The position numbers and the translations under genes were made by a program. From assembly GCA_003427395.1 (NCBI GenBank), contig BFEA01000011.1, positions 6,080,312-6,101,021 on the forward strand: a DNA stretch of 20,710 bases, read 5' to 3'. The stretch comes from Chara braunii. Taxonomy: Eukaryota; Streptophyta; Charophyceae; Charales; Characeae. Shown piece after piece: positions 10,124 to 18,338 of this stretch; position 1 is the stretch's first letter, and each line of letters starts with the position of its first letter. Below the pieces are notes generated by a model, which did no database searches, was not told the origin of the DNA, and saw nothing but the letters and a program-made list of their open reading frames with translations.

Positions 10124-10671
10124 TGAAACTTCATTACTCTCTTTGGGCTGCACCCAGACTTGGACATGACTTCCAACTGAGACTATTAGGGGAGACTATT
10201 GGCAGAGAGATCACAATTGATTGCCAGATACATTGAGTTCCACGGTCTTCTTCTTCCTTCCCCTTGGTCTCTCTCCTCCCACCATCCTTCATCAGTGTGA
10301 CTCCCTCGCCATGTGTGTGCGGCCAGGCAACATTCTCGTACGTAGCCTGCCCAGAGTCGGCTGCATGATTGACGAGGTTTGTGTCATGTCTTGCATCCGT
10401 TGAGTCAGATCTGTACATTTTCAGTGTTCCGCTGCATCACATTATTGTTTGTCACTTTGTGTGATACCCTGGTTCTGGAGCATGCCTATCTGATGATTTT
10501 AGGCATGCGACAAATTGGATTGATTAGTCAATTAATTATTTGAAGACTAGAGCAGCCCAGGGCAACTCCCTCGCCAGGCCAGGGAAAAAAAAGAAAAACG
10601 AAAAGAAAACGGAACTCAGTTTATTTTCCTTCAATTTGGTATAGAATTTCAGTGTTACGATACAGAGAAGA
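10124..10671. other. no recognised feature upstream of the ribozyme repeat
   Basis: No conserved ORF or repeat was recognised. The stretch ends where similarity between the two hammerhead-bearing units begins (GCGTCACTCTCGCAAGTAC at 10672). Confidence 0.5.
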
Positions 10672-11138
10672 GCGTCACTCTCGCAAGTACTTCGTAGCGT
10701 ATTAGTCTCTGATAAGAGAAACATTTCATTGGCTGCTTGTAGGGTGTGAGCGAAGCACGAGGCCGCGTGTGGAGCAGCATGAAAATGGTTTGTGTGGAGA
10801 CATGCAGCGGGTCCAGCGGCTCCCGTGGGTGAAAAACCACAATACCCATCCTTATCTCTTCACTGTTCATCGGAGCGTCCTTCTGTGACATTTGCGGTGC
10901 GTGTCTGGTCACTGATGAGTCCAATGGGACGAAACACGCATAATAGTCCGCAGGTGACTGGTTCACACATGGGGGAGTTAGTCGAGTGGGAAATGACAAG
11001 TTGGAGCCGACGTTTCGGCGTAGGTTCTCAAGTGTGTCTCTCGCAAGTTCGGCCGCAGGTTACTGGTTCACGCATGGGGGAGTTAGTGGAGAGGGAAACG
11101 ACAAGTTGGAGCGGACGTTGCGGCGTAGGTTCTCGAGT
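10672..11138 (+). mobile_element. hammerhead-bearing repeat unit 1 (retrozyme-like)
   Basis: This 467-base unit begins GCGTCACTCTCGCAAGTAC and is followed head to tail by a second copy from 11139. Alignable parts include the GGCTGCTTGTAGGGTGTGAG block, the GGCTCCCGTGGGTGAAAAA block, CTTATCTCTTCACTG and the ribozyme. Identity is roughly 90 percent by eye. It holds a hammerhead at 10898-10940 and two copies of a 105-base sub-repeat. Retrozymes are small non-autonomous retroelements whose hammerhead-containing repeats self-cleave multimeric RNA to monomers that circularise. The architecture here (tandem copies, same strand, one ribozyme each) fits that class. No primer-binding site, polypurine tract or protein gene could be assigned, so the name is an inference. 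A simple satellite carrying a ribozyme is the alternative. Confidence 0.65.
10898..10940 (+). ncRNA. hammerhead ribozyme, type III topology, copy 1
   Basis: This is a self-cleaving RNA. Helix III pairs TGCGTGT (10898-10904) with ACACGCA (10934-10940), seven Watson-Crick pairs. The cleavage triplet GTC ends at 10905, so scission is predicted after C10905. The core CTGATGA is at 10912-10918. Helix II is GTCC (10919-10922) with GGAC (10927-10930) around the tetraloop AATG. The second core strand GAAA is at 10931-10934. Between cleavage site and core lie only six bases, TGGTCA (10906-10911), where a helix I hairpin is normally found. Every invariant core position is present. The opposite topology (open helix I) was tested with TGACTGG at 10955-10961 and fails because it would put G at the cleavage position. 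Confidence 0.92.
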
Positions 11139-11154
11139 GCGTCACTCTCGCAAG
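10948..11154 (+). repeat. 105-bp sub-repeat, two copies inside unit 1
   Basis: The block CCGCAGGTGACTGGTTCACAC at 10948 recurs at 11053 as CCGCAGGTTACTGGTTCACGC, period 105. Both continue through GGGGGAGTTAGT, GACAAGTTGGAGC, GGCGTAGGTTCTC and CTCGCAAGT. A truncated third copy follows the second ribozyme (11424-11483). The sub-repeat always lies directly 3' of a hammerhead, and its end (CTCTCGCAAGT) is also the beginning of the large unit. Confidence 0.85.
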
Positions 11155-11483
11155 TACTTCGTAGTGTATTAGTCTCCGATAAGAAACAAACATTTCATTG
11201 GCTGCTTGTAGGGTGTGAGCGAAGCAGGAGGCGGCATGTCGAGCAGCATCAGGGAAGAGATAATTCTTTGTGTGGAGACACGCAGCGGGTCCTGCGGCTC
11301 CCGTGGGTGAAAAAACACAGTACCCGTCCTTATCTCTTCACTGCTCATCGGAGCGTCCTTCTATGACATTTGTGGTGCGTGTCTGGCCACTGATGAGTCC
11401 AACGGGACGAAACACGCGTAATAGTCCGCGTATTACTGGTTCACACATGGGGGAGCTAGTCGGATGGGAAACGACAAGTCAGA
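11139..11483 (+). mobile_element. hammerhead-bearing repeat unit 2, 3'-truncated
   Basis: This is the second head-to-tail copy of the 10672-11138 unit. It carries a short insertion relative to copy 1 around 11248-11268 (CAGGGAAGAGATAATTC), which makes the distance between the two ribozymes 478 bases. Similarity continues past the hammerhead through GTTCACACATGGGGGAG and ends near GACAAGTCAGAGC at about 11483, so it lacks the second 105-base sub-repeat. The sequence beyond is unrelated to unit 1. Long open frames across it are incidental. Confidence 0.65.
11376..11418 (+). ncRNA. hammerhead ribozyme, type III topology, copy 2
   Basis: Helix III pairs TGCGTGT (11376-11382) with ACACGCG (11412-11418), six Watson-Crick pairs plus a closing U-G. 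The cleavage triplet GTC ends at C11383. Core strands are CTGATGA (11390-11396) and GAAA (11409-11412). Helix II is GTCC/GGAC with tetraloop AACG. Helix I is reduced to TGGCCA (11384-11389), a perfect six-base palindrome. The motif differs from copy 1 at three of 43 positions: helix I T to C, loop II T to C, and the outermost helix III A to G. None touches the catalytic core. Confidence 0.92.
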
Positions 11484-12271
11484 GCAAGTATCTCGGCTGT
11501 TTGTTTGTGCTTCTCACTCCCCGTGAGACACGGAGCATTCAGTGTCTGCCAGCCGTTTTCAGTATGCGAGTGCAAACAAGAAACGACGGCCTCTTTACGT
11601 TCCCCAGCTGCTGGCAGCAGGTCCAGCATAAGGGGCGGTACCTGTGTCAAGCAAGAAATGTCCCGTGTTGGTTCCGGCCCCCTACAGGCTCGGAAAAATA
11701 TGGCGCGCAGGGCATTTTCAGGGTCGGCATCAATAGCTGAGCCAAGTACTAGTGGTTTAATTGCTGCTGCAAGCGCCAACATCAATGCTCTATGAACTTG
11801 CAACTATGCTAGCCGGTCCTTTTTCAACCACGCTGGCTTGTGGCGGCACGTTAAGGGGGGAAGGCTTTCCCCCACAGAGGTTACTCTTGTGGATTCTTGG
11901 ACACGGCAGCTGTTTGGCTATGGGATCCCTTGTACCTGAATTGCTATTTCTTAAACCACCAGTACATGCCATACATTGGCCGCAAGGCCAAACCGAGACG
12001 CCGGCCGCTGTCGTATTTTATCCATGGTGTGCCGGCTCCAACTTTTTTGGAGTAGGTGACAAACAATTCTTCACAAGGCTGGGGCCATGTACTACCGGTT
12101 TAACGACTGGGCACATATCACGGGCTTGGTTCCGACCTCTGGGCCAGGTAGTAGAGAATCTCATAGCCAGACAGCTATGCAAAGTGGCACTGCACCATAG
12201 CCATTCCTATATTTAACTTCTTGTGTCCTTTACTTGAATCGAACATTTTGATTGGACGCTTGCCAGTGACT
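11484..12271. other. stretch downstream of the ribozyme repeats, no supported gene
   Basis: A 151-codon frame at 11761-12216 and a 96-codon frame at 11505-11795 are open on the plus strand. Neither shows a domain, and the three frames alternate in openness without a convincing frameshifted domain. It could be a decayed coding sequence. I assign no function. Confidence 0.4.
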
Positions 12272-12415
12272 CACATACTATTTCACCAAGCTTTATCACC
12301 CCCATCCTCCTTTTCCCCGCCAAGACTCACCCACTTACCCTTCCACATAGGTAGGTAGGTGGGTCTTGGAGGCAAGGGGAGGATGGAGGAGATAAACCGT
12401 GGCAAAATACTCCGT
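12272..12415. repeat. foldback element with ~65-base imperfect arms
   Basis: The left arm (CACATACTATTTCACCAAGC at 12272, then TTTATC, CCCATCCTCC, CCCCGCC, AAGACTCACCCAC, TTACC) is the imperfect reverse complement of the right arm. The right arm runs GGTAGGTGGGTCTTGGAGGC, GGGGAGGATGG, GATAAACCGTGGCAAAATAC, to about 12415. The turn lies near 12340-12350. It can form one long hairpin as RNA or cruciform DNA. A MITE-type element or a small-RNA precursor are the two readings. No target-site duplication is obvious. Confidence 0.65.
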
Positions 12416-13104
12416 GCTTCATGCAAAGGGACCCTTAGCATGCATAACACCCTCGGGTGTCAAATGGAGTTGATCAGAGACTTACCGACGGAGAGTGCTT
12501 GCTATTAGAGTAAGTAATGACAAAGTGCAGCAACGTGTCCCAGGATGAGACTTTCTGGGAGAAGCTTTTTCCACTTCTCTGGCTTAATACTAGAGTTCAA
12601 GAAAGTGGCTTCAACGTGCACATCGTTCAGACATATCATGGAGTTATCCGGACTACTAATCAAATCACACTGAGCTCCCTCCTGTCTTCCTTCATTAGTC
12701 AATTACTCCTTTGGCCAGTTAACCTTGCCGTTCCTGTTCACAATTTTCACCGTTTTCTTAACCTAAATCGGAAGGGCTTACCGGGTCCCTGCCAGTAGGA
12801 CATCATGATTTCGGTTCGGAAAACGTCGAATTGCGGCCAGGAACGTCGAAGGGATAATTGAAGTAGCTTCTTTCTATCCAGTCATTACTTCACTCTTTTG
12901 TCCTCAACACACGCATTGAATTGGCTTTGTATTGAGGTCTTGGAACACGCCATGAGTTCCACACTCAGGGTTGAAATGCCGCTCTGCCTGGCGTCCAGAT
13001 AGATAGCCACCGCATACCTGAAAGGTGCAATGGGTTTTGCGGGAAGAACTCGAGTTTCCATTGGTTTGAAAACTCGGACGGAACTTACCAATGGAATTGA
13101 AAAT
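12416..13104. other. no recognised feature
   Basis: No conserved ORF, RNA gene or long repeat was recognised. The longest frame (93 codons at 12517 on plus) has no motif. Confidence 0.5.
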
Positions 13105-13114
13105 GTTAGGAAGG

Positions 13115-13149
<35 letters not shown>

Positions 13150-13199
13150 GCTAATTCTTTAAGATTTGACAGGTAATTGAATTGGTTAGGAAGGGAGTT
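13105..13199 (-). mobile_element. possible small retroposed insertion with poly(T) and flanking direct repeats
   Basis: GTTAGGAAGGGAGTT occurs at 13105-13119 and again at 13185-13199. Between them is a T run (13118-13145) and about 40 further bases. Read on the minus strand this is a short insert ending in a poly(A) tail bounded by 15-base direct repeats, the hallmark of LINE-mediated retroposition. Weak similarity extends a few bases upstream of both repeats, so a degenerate 80-base tandem duplication is an alternative. Confidence 0.35.
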
Positions 13200-13450
13200 A
13201 ACAGAACACAACATTGCATCAGCTGCAAAAAAAAAAGAAAAAAAGACATTGAATCTCAGGGCAGACGGCCAGGCTCCAGTACCGGCCAATAACTTTCCCT
13301 TGAAATTTATTACTGGAAAAGATACACTCGTTTTTTCATCATCGCCAAAATAGTGGAGCGCGGCCCATACTCAGACTCAGACTACCGTAGTCTATTCCCC
13401 GTCATTTACCCCATACTAACGCTACCGGGAGTACATTTCCCTTCTCGTTT

Positions 13451-13517
13451 TGCCAATCTGAAATCTGATGGGTGGTGGTAGCCTCGCACATTGCACATTG
13501 CCTCACATCAAAACCAC
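13451..13517. repeat. 67-bp segment duplicated at 17516-17582
   Basis: The segment starting TGCCAATCTGAAATCTGATG is identical over 67 bases to 17516-17582, offset 4065. It stops exactly where adapter sequence begins. The other copy starts on the base after the N at 17515. This looks like an assembly product and not a biological repeat. Confidence 0.95.
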
Positions 13518-13542
13518 ACATCTAGATGTGTATAAGAGACAG
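13516..13542. other. Tn5 mosaic-end / mate-pair junction adapter left in the assembly
   Basis: AGATGTGTATAAGAGACAG at 13524-13542 is the 19-base Tn5 mosaic end used in Nextera libraries. It is preceded by ACACATCT (13516-13523), the inner end of the same sequence in inverse orientation, as in the circularisation junction of Nextera mate-pair libraries. A full 19-base match is not expected by chance. It is library-derived DNA. Confidence 0.95.
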
Positions 13543-13548
13543 CTCTGT

Positions 13549-13550
<2 letters not shown>

Positions 13551-13618
<68 letters not shown>
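13551..13618. repeat. (GT)n microsatellite
   Basis: An almost pure GT array of about 67 bases, beginning a few bases after the adapter. It generates Cys/Val and Thr/His repeat frames. Confidence 0.95.
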
Positions 13619-14420
13619 TACAAGCACGCAGACGCTCACTCGCTCGTTCACTCGCAATCATCAACCACGCCAACGAAACATCACAATCACTTTCTGCCCC
13701 CTTACCATTCCCTCCTCCCTCCTCCCTCCATCTACCATTCCGTTGCGCTCCATTCAAACAGCATCGGTGAGCGGCAAACGGGTACGCACACCGAGCTCCT
13801 CCCCTCCCCAAGGTCTCCTCTACCGCACCTGCATCACCCGCCGACTGATCTGGCCGTCAATCCGTCAGATCTTACGGTTCGGATTCCCTTTCAAATGCCT
13901 GACGATTGCTTGATCAGCTGAATTGCCGCTTGATTGGATGATTGATTGATTGACGCATTTCAATCAACCCAACCTGCCGATCCTCTGTCGAAATCGTCAG
14001 TTCTATCCCCGAGGACACGCTGGACTGATCTGCCCTCCCCCTTCCAATTCGTCACTCCCGAGTACTGGGCCTCTTGCCAGGCTGCCACGTGGACAGCAAA
14101 TTTAGATTTCGCCCACCGTTGCAGCGGCCTCTCCCTTCTGCACTTTTGCCACGCTACTCAGTCGGACTCTCTGCTTGTGGCCATCGAGTCAGTGGTTCCG
14201 CAGAGTTCTCAGGATACTTACCGCCCTTGTGGGTCTGGTAGGCTCCCACAGACCTCTCAGGCACTCTACACGGGGGCAAGGTCCCACTTGCACTGATTAA
14301 GAGATTCTGGCCGTTGATCTTTGCAATCTACGGTCAATATCGCTTAATCCGTGTAAGTGGGACCTAGCCCCGGATGACTGTTTTGCGTTTTGGATTCCAT
14401 TAGGGCCAGCTCAACCAGTG
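13619..14420. other. no recognised feature
   Basis: The 100-120 codon frames here have no recognisable domain. A cluster of TTGATTGGATGATTGATTG words lies at about 13929-13952. Confidence 0.45.
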
Positions 14421-15621
14421 CTATGGGCCTCGCTCCCCTACTTTCCAAATGTGCAAAATGAGACTGAACCTTCAGCTAGAACATGGAAATATACACCGCC
14501 ATAGTTTGTGTCTTTTGTGCATGTTGAGAGTAGTGGAGCGCGGCCCTACGTCCGTCTGAAGGTAGGAAGGAAGGATGGAGCACCTCACATCGTGTACGCA
14601 CATGTCCGTATGACTTCGACGCCCATGTTCGGAAGAGCACGACACGATTACTATTATTGTAGCACTAGGGGCCTCGCCACACCACTCTCGAAATGTGAAA
14701 AAGACAAACATCTGGCGGATGCACCTGGTCATCTTCTAACAGGAAGTTCATTCTCATTTTGCACATTTCGAGAGCGGTGTGGCAATGCCCTAGGTAGGCC
14801 TACAACGAGGGGCAATATACGAATACGAACGGCAGTCGAGCCGATCCCTTTTTGTCCTTCCTGTATGCACTGCCCCTGTCCGTAGCGCGACAACAATGAA
14901 CGGATGCACCTGGTCATCTTCTACCAGGAAGTTCATTCTCATTTCGCACATTTCGAGAGCGGTGTGGCAATGCCCTAGGTAGGCCTACAACGAGGGGCAA
15001 TATACGAATACGAACAGCAGTCGAGCCGATCCCTTTTTGTCCTTCCTGTATGCACTGCCCCTGTCTGTAGCGCGACAACAATGAACCCCGTGAGGCTAGA
15101 GGGCGGGGCAAGGAGAGAATTGGCAAGTTAGCAAGTCTCAAGTCAAATTCCACACTTGCCATGGAGCCTCGCGCCACTACAAACCACATGCAAAAGAGAC
15201 CAAAAAAAATATGGCGGTGTTTTTTTCCCGTGTTCGAGCGCAAGAGGCCCATACATGACCGCGAACGAAATGCCACGTAATCCCAGCAGCGATGCATCTG
15301 GACGTTTTCGGGCCTACGTTCGAGCTATCCCATTGATGCGCGTGAACAGCCAGATGCGCGTCGACAGAGGCAACTCGGTACGGTATTCGGGTGCGGGAAA
15401 CGAAACAGGACGAGTGGTAGTCACGGCCTCTTCCCAGGAAAGACAAGAACGACGGGGTGAAGTAGCTCAACCATTGAGGTGGCGAGGCAACTCTCAACAT
15501 GCACTACTCTCTGCATGCACAAAAGACAAAAATCATGGCCGCGCATCTTTCCATATTCTATCGGAAGATTCACTCTCATTTTGCACATTTCGAGAGTAGG
15601 GCAACGAGGCCCATAATTACT
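14421..15621. repeat. cluster of one repeat family in both orientations, ~115-bp outer inverted arms
   Basis: The segment at 14421-14535 (TATGGGCCTCG, AATGTGCAAAATGAGA, TCTTTTGTGCATG, GAGAGTAGTG) is the imperfect reverse complement of 15502-15621. Other members lie inside. An inverted copy at about 15150-15255 shares ACACCGCCAT and the GGCCTC end. A plus-oriented fragment lies at about 14665-14710 and inverted copies sit within the 185-base tandem units. The arrangement suggests a non-autonomous foldback or MITE family with nested copies. No transposase frame and no clear target-site duplication are seen. Confidence 0.6.
14717..15086. repeat. 185-bp tandem duplication
   Basis: GGATGCACCTGGTCATCTTC at 14717 is repeated at 14902. 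The two 185-base units differ at only a few positions and end with GCGACAACAATGAAC. High identity points to a recent event. Each unit contains the AATGTGCAAAATGAGA family motif in inverse orientation. Confidence 0.95.
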
Positions 15622-16688
15622 TTTCGCCCCTTGCTGGCCGGGCCGGACAGAGGACGTGTGACGCCAGTTTTTCGATTGCATCCGGGGATACTACCGCTGG
15701 TGTGAAACTCACCGAATGTGGCGGTAATTGAGATCTAATACATTCAAGATTCCTCATGTTAGAACGCCCTTAGTGGACAGAGGAGCCTACGACCGGTCGC
15801 CAACGGAAATGAGTGCCGGGCAACAGGACAAAAATTGTTGTCAAAACCTTGTAGAAAAAAATGAAATGGCGCGAGTCGTCGGCGGGCCGAGCGAGGTGGC
15901 ACCACGCTACCGTAACTGGCCTCAGCTGAAGCGGTACAGATCTGAGTTCGAATGCCGAGGATGCAGACGAGTAGAACGCTAGAATTCGTTTCCCTTTTTT
16001 CGAAGCCTAAAACGGCTTTTTATTTTATTTCAACACGGCCCCAGTGCCCGAGGCAAAATATACATGGGGCCACCGTTCGCCTTTCGCAATTCGAGGCCGC
16101 GAGTCCTCTTGCAACGCTAATTCTGCTGCGCTATTCTGCGCCCGTACCGCGATACCGGGTCGGAAGAATCACGCGGGTTTTGACTCAGCGCTTCAAGCGG
16201 ACTCGAGGTCCCGGGGGGGTACGGTGGTTGGCGTTGGATGCTCTAAACCCGTGTCTCCAGGTATGGTTCTCGGAATTTCGGACTTTTCTTTCGGAACTTG
16301 TGCTTTTCGCCTTTTCAGCATTAGATAGGAATTTAGGAATTTTTGCAATTAGGATTCTCTTTTGTCGCGCGGCGCTTTTTGCTTACGCGCTTCTTCATGC
16401 GGCTGCAACGAAACTCTGATTAGTCGGCGCATTTAATTGTGTGTGTAACTGTAATTTTGGGCGGGCGCCATTGTAACTGTATCTTTCTCCTTGTGCTTCG
16501 TCTTTCCCGCCCTTCTTCTCTTTCTTTTTGCTGCGTCTTGGTAGCCGTTGTCTGCATGATCTGACCGATGCGTGGAGAGCGGTTACGTCCCCCACGCCGC
16601 GATCTGGCCATGCAGAACGTAGGTGTTCCCTCTCCTGATCTTCCTTCTAAGTCCTTGTAATTTCGTGTCCTTCGCACATGCATGCTCG
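15622..16688. other. no supported gene
   Basis: The frame at 15952-16419 (155 codons) shows no domain. Sequence near 15886-15955 (GGGCCGAGCGAGG, then GAGTTCGAATGCC) vaguely recalls RNA polymerase III A and B boxes, but spacing and B-box bases do not fit a tRNA-derived element. Confidence 0.4.
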
Positions 16689-16790
16689 CTATAAATTCCG
16701 GCTGCGCGATTAGTTAGCTCTCTTGACCAGTTGTTGGAAGCTCAGGGTAGCGCGATCAGTGAGGGTCGGCTCACAAGCGAAGTAAGAGGT
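16689..16790 (+). promoter_or_regulatory. possible TATA promoter and first-exon splice donor
   Basis: CTATAAAT at 16689-16696 lies in otherwise GC-rich DNA. A transcription start would be expected near 16720. Downstream GAG/GTGAGT (GT at 16789-16790) matches the 5' splice-site consensus, which would give a short non-coding first exon of about 70 bases. No coding exon could be linked to it. An LTR promoter is an equally good reading. Confidence 0.25.
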
Positions 16791-17306
16791 GAGTTGAAGT
16801 GGGAGTCGGGCGACCCGACGAGCTGGTGCCAAAGGCGCGGGGTTGACGCGAGCCGCATCGGAGAGAGAGAGAGAGAGAAAGAGGGAGCTGAGGTTGATGG
16901 ACGCGGATTTGCTGTTTCTTTTGTCTTTTCTCCCTCTCTGTTGGTGTATATAAATTTTGATTTCGGATCAAGGCGATTTGCCATTTTTTTGTTTTCGGAA
17001 TCTTGGCTTGGTTTTCTTTCGCCCACACTCGTTTTTGCGATTCCAATCTCTGATGTTGTAAGTTATGCTGCATGAATGGATGCCATGTCCGTTTACTTTC
17101 CCTACGCCTGATCTTTGCCTTTGCTTATCATATGGATGCACTCATGAGTATGGTAGGAATTTTGCGTAGTCATCAATACTGCTTCCGTTCTCGTTTATCC
17201 CTTGATTGAGCTGTTGTGATTGTTGCATCTTGCATGCTTGGAAATTACGAAGTGATTAGATGACCGGGTAGCTGTTTGCCCAGAAACCGCGAACGCCTCG
17301 CAGGGA

Positions 17307-17480
17307 CGCGTGTAAGTGCGATCTGACCTGCGCGTTTACACGTATCCAGGCGCGTCGATTCACAATCATCCCCGCATAAAAAGACTAACGATTGCGGGGA
17401 TATTGCTTAATTGGATGTAGCCATCCTGCGTCGGCAACGAAGCAATCATCCCGTGTGAACACGTGTAAGTGCGATTGATC
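17307..17480. repeat. hairpin and flanking short direct repeats
   Basis: ATCCCCGCA (17368-17376) and TGCGGGGAT (17393-17401) form a perfect 9-bp stem, extendable by CAAT/ATTG with one bulge. Around it GTGTAAGTGCGATYTG-like sequences occur near 17309 and 17462, with an inverted TTTACACGT near 17335. It could be part of a small inverted-repeat element. Confidence 0.45.
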
Positions 17481-17514
17481 GCAATCGACGTGGGCAAAAG
17501 AAAACCAAGCCAAG

Positions 17515-17515
17515 N
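17515..17515. other. single N, probable contig join
   Basis: The ambiguous base directly precedes the second copy of the 67-base duplicated segment, so it marks a contig boundary. Order and distance across it are uncertain. Confidence 0.8.
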
Positions 17516-17582
17516 TGCCAATCTGAAATCTGATGGGTGGTGGTAGCCTCGCACATTGCACATTGCCTCACATCAAAACCAC

Positions 17583-18338
17583 GTGTTCACCCATCAAATG
17601 CCAAGCGGCCTGCGCGGCCGCCATACTTGTTATTGCGTGCCGGCCTTCGGTGGTCCCCACCAAGCCATCTGTTCTTTTCAGCATTTCGTGGGAGGAAATA
17701 CGACGAAAAGGCAAGGAAAAAAAAACAACAACATTTCGAGCAGACTTCAAGTGTACAACCAAGCTGCATCAAAACTGTTCGGCACTTTCCGAGACTACCC
17801 CCCCCCTCTCCCCCCTCCAAAGAAAACAAACCAAACTCATCAGAAGATGTTGTGTGACTATGCGACGTCCCAAGACACGCAACCGGATAGCAGAGGCGGT
17901 GACTTTGTCTTTTTAGAAAAGTAAGTATGCTTGCAATGTTAGCACATGTCGTCACCGTCTTCCCTCACTCACAACGAACCCTCACTTTGGCGTTACCGGA
18001 CCGGGAAGAAAGATCGCTATCGCTTTAAATTTCTACATTCACCATCATGATGCATTATGTTCGGGGAAAGACAGCAGCCAGGTTTTTTTTTTTTTTTTTT
18101 GTCAAAAGCAATCCATTTATTATCAAGGTCAAATCGAGGCCGGGGAAACCTCACAATTCAACCCGAAGTTTGCCCTTCCACCAGACCTGACAAATTTGCG
18201 TTAAAAAAAAACAAGGGTCCTACCAGGTAGTATGAGTACGCCCGATCCGAAACGAGGTGTGAAGCACGTACGCAAACAATCGACACTTGTGGTTTAAACC
18301 ACCAGTTAGTCCACACGAGCCTAAGTTAATTGACGAAG
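17583..18338. other. no supported gene; T/A homopolymers and one foldback terminus
   Basis: Overlapping frames of 106-127 codons in all phases show no domain. A T run lies at about 18083-18100. ATGTTCGGGGAAAGACAGCA at about 18057-18076 matches the terminus of the foldback family seen at 18339-19451, so an element end lies here. Confidence 0.45.

Noticed and set aside
10912-10961. Type I hammerhead reading using TGACTGG (10955-10961) as the partner of CTGGTCA
   Set aside because: It would place G directly before the cleavage point, which hammerheads do not tolerate, and the pairing is lost in copy 2.
10792-11740. Plus-strand frames of 126-156 codons, two of them starting with the same Met-Trp-Arg-His-Ala-Ala-Gly peptide
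   Set aside because: They overlap the hammerhead repeats. Their similarity follows from the DNA duplication, and the ribozyme structure explains the conserved part better than coding does.
11761-12216. 151-codon frame as a transposase or recombinase
   Set aside because: No catalytic motif could be recognised in this or the neighbouring frames.
13451-13517. Biological dispersed repeat shared with 17516-17582
   Set aside because: It ends at a mate-pair adapter in one copy and starts at an N in the other, so an assembly artefact is the simpler explanation.
15886-15960. tRNA-derived SINE with A and B boxes
   Set aside because: The B-box-like GTTCGAATG lacks the final C, and the distance to the A-box-like sequence is about 60 bases, too long. 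No cloverleaf forms.
17820-17860. CTGATGAG on the minus strand as a further hammerhead
   Set aside because: No helix II partner and no GAAA follow at a workable distance. The same holds for CTGATGA near 10491 (plus) and 10292 (minus).
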